A stretch of DNA of 23,136 nt from SIG291 sp045543455. GTDB lineage: Bacteria > Bacillota > Clostridia > Lachnospirales > Lachnospiraceae. Below the pieces are notes generated by a model. That model was not told where the DNA came from and searched no databases. It saw only the letters and a list, made by a program, of their open reading frames with translations. The stretch is from the NCBI GenBank assembly GCA_045543455.1, contig JAZQMK010000053.1, positions 1 through 23,136 on the forward strand. The letters are read 5' to 3'. The position numbers and the translations under genes are program-made. This document shows, piece after piece, positions 22,468-23,136 of the stretch. Within the stretch, counting starts at the first letter, position 1. Each line of letters begins with the position of its first letter.

Positions 22468-23136
22468 TTAAAGAACTGTTAAATAACTAATACCTGCCCC
22501 TAAAGGTTCTAAATCAAATATGTCTGCTATCGTCTGACCTATATTGGCAAATGTATCTCCTGTTCTAAAATCCCTTCCAACTGCTGCATTTTTACCATAC
22601 ATAAGTAAAGGAACATACTCTCTTGTGTGGTCTGTACCTTCTGTTGTAGGGTCGCAGCCGTGATCTGCAGTAATCATAAGCAAATCATCATCCTTCATAG
22701 CCGCCATAATTTCAGGCAGTCTTGCATCAAATTCCTCAAGGCCTTTTCCATAGCCTGCCCAGTCATTTCTATGACCCCATTTACTATCAAATTCTACTAA
22801 ATTAGTAAATATAAGTCCTTTATTATCTGCATTCATATATTCTATGGTCTTATCAATTCCGTCCTGATTATCCTTTGTATGAACAGCTTCAGTAATACCA
22901 ACGCCTGCAAATATATCTTCTATCTTACCAACTGCAAGTACATCCAGGCCAGCATCCTTTAATCTGCAAAGCACATTATCAGTAGTAGGCTTTAGAGAAA
23001 AATCTCTACGGTTAGCAGTTCTTGTAAAATTGCCAACCTCACCTACAAATGGTCTTGCAATAACTCTTGCCACCGCATGTTCATTTTTAAGCATTTCTCT
23101 TGCAGTTTCACATATTTCATAAAGTCTGTCTACAGG
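22468..23136 (-). CDS. deoB: Phosphopentomutase, C-terminal part (5' end outside window)
   Basis: 222 residues before the stop; the frame is open to the right edge, so about the first 40 percent of the protein is missing. Interconverts (deoxy)ribose 1-phosphate and 5-phosphate in the cytoplasm. Features: LYEICETAREML and EHAVARVIARPFVGEVGNF, then RRDFSLKPT, and the manganese-binding block TADHGCDPTTEGTDHTREYV of the alkaline phosphatase superfamily, given here as TADHGCDPTTEG and TDHTREYV. It ends with GQTIADIFDLE. Upstream neighbour of pdp, a classical nucleoside catabolic pair; the promoter is outside the window. Confidence 0.95.
   Translation of the reverse strand, partial: PVDRLYEICETAREMLKNEHAVARVIARPFVGEVGNFTRTANRRDFSLKPTTDNVLCRLKDAGLDVLAVGKIEDIFAGVGITEAVHTKDNQDGIDKTIEYMNADNKGLIFTNLVEFDSKWGHRNDWAGYGKGLEEFDARLPEIMAAMKDDDLLMITADHGCDPTTEGTDHTREYVPLLMYGKNAAVGRDFRTGDTFANIGQTIADIFDLEPLGAGISYLTVL

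Overview
AT-rich Firmicutes DNA, most consistent with a gut member of the Lachnospiraceae. The grounds are low-GC codon use, strong AGGAGG-type ribosome binding sites, TTGACA/TATAAT-type promoters, BspA-like leucine-rich repeat proteins, and a kduI-kduD pair typical of pectin or uronate users. A Lachnospira (Eubacterium) eligens-like host would fit, but this cannot be proven from the window. Every gene I can support is on the minus strand, so transcription runs from high to low coordinates. I see no tRNA, rRNA, CRISPR array, transposase or phage gene.

Region 1 (1-11601) is the standout. It holds five tandem two-gene operons; the first is cut by the left edge. Each operon encodes a small (77-81 aa) beta-rich, probably OB-fold-like cytoplasmic protein, followed 1 nt later (overlapping in the most distant copy) by a transmembrane sigma factor. 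That protein has ECF-type sigma regions 2 and 4 at the N-terminus, one membrane helix at about residue 186-204, a Ser/Thr/Glu/Gln linker, and a long predicted extracellular part. The extracellular part is built from 23-residue BspA/DUF285-like leucine-rich repeats and, depending on the copy, IseA-like or GreA-C/FKBP-like modules. Sigma factor, anchor and sensor are thus one polypeptide. All five operons are preceded by an ECF-type promoter (TGCAAC or TGTAAC, 17 bp, CGAC or a relative). In three copies a housekeeping promoter lies just upstream, starting immediately after the terminator hairpin of the previous operon. The inferred picture is an array of autoregulated surface sensors with nearly constant sigma domains and variable ectodomains, shaped by gene conversion.

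Region 2 (11597-14325) is metabolic: a DMT/EamA permease, then kduD and kduI, which interconvert uronate-derived keto sugars. A clear sigma-A promoter sits in front of kduI.

Region 3 (14346-21147) encodes an uncharacterised export or defence-like ABC system. In transcription order it contains an FtsX/MacB-like permease (translationally coupled to the nucleoside genes), a small secreted protein, an ABC-2 permease fused to an M1-peptidase-like but non-catalytic extracellular domain, an ABC ATPase, a six-helix membrane protein, and a second FtsX-like permease paralogous to the first. The secreted protein and the genes after it are driven by a promoter whose entire 17-bp spacer is a (AAT)n triplet repeat, a strong candidate for phase variation.

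Region 4 (21147-23136) is the end of a nucleoside salvage operon: phosphopentomutase (deoB, 5' part outside the window) and pyrimidine-nucleoside phosphorylase (pdp).
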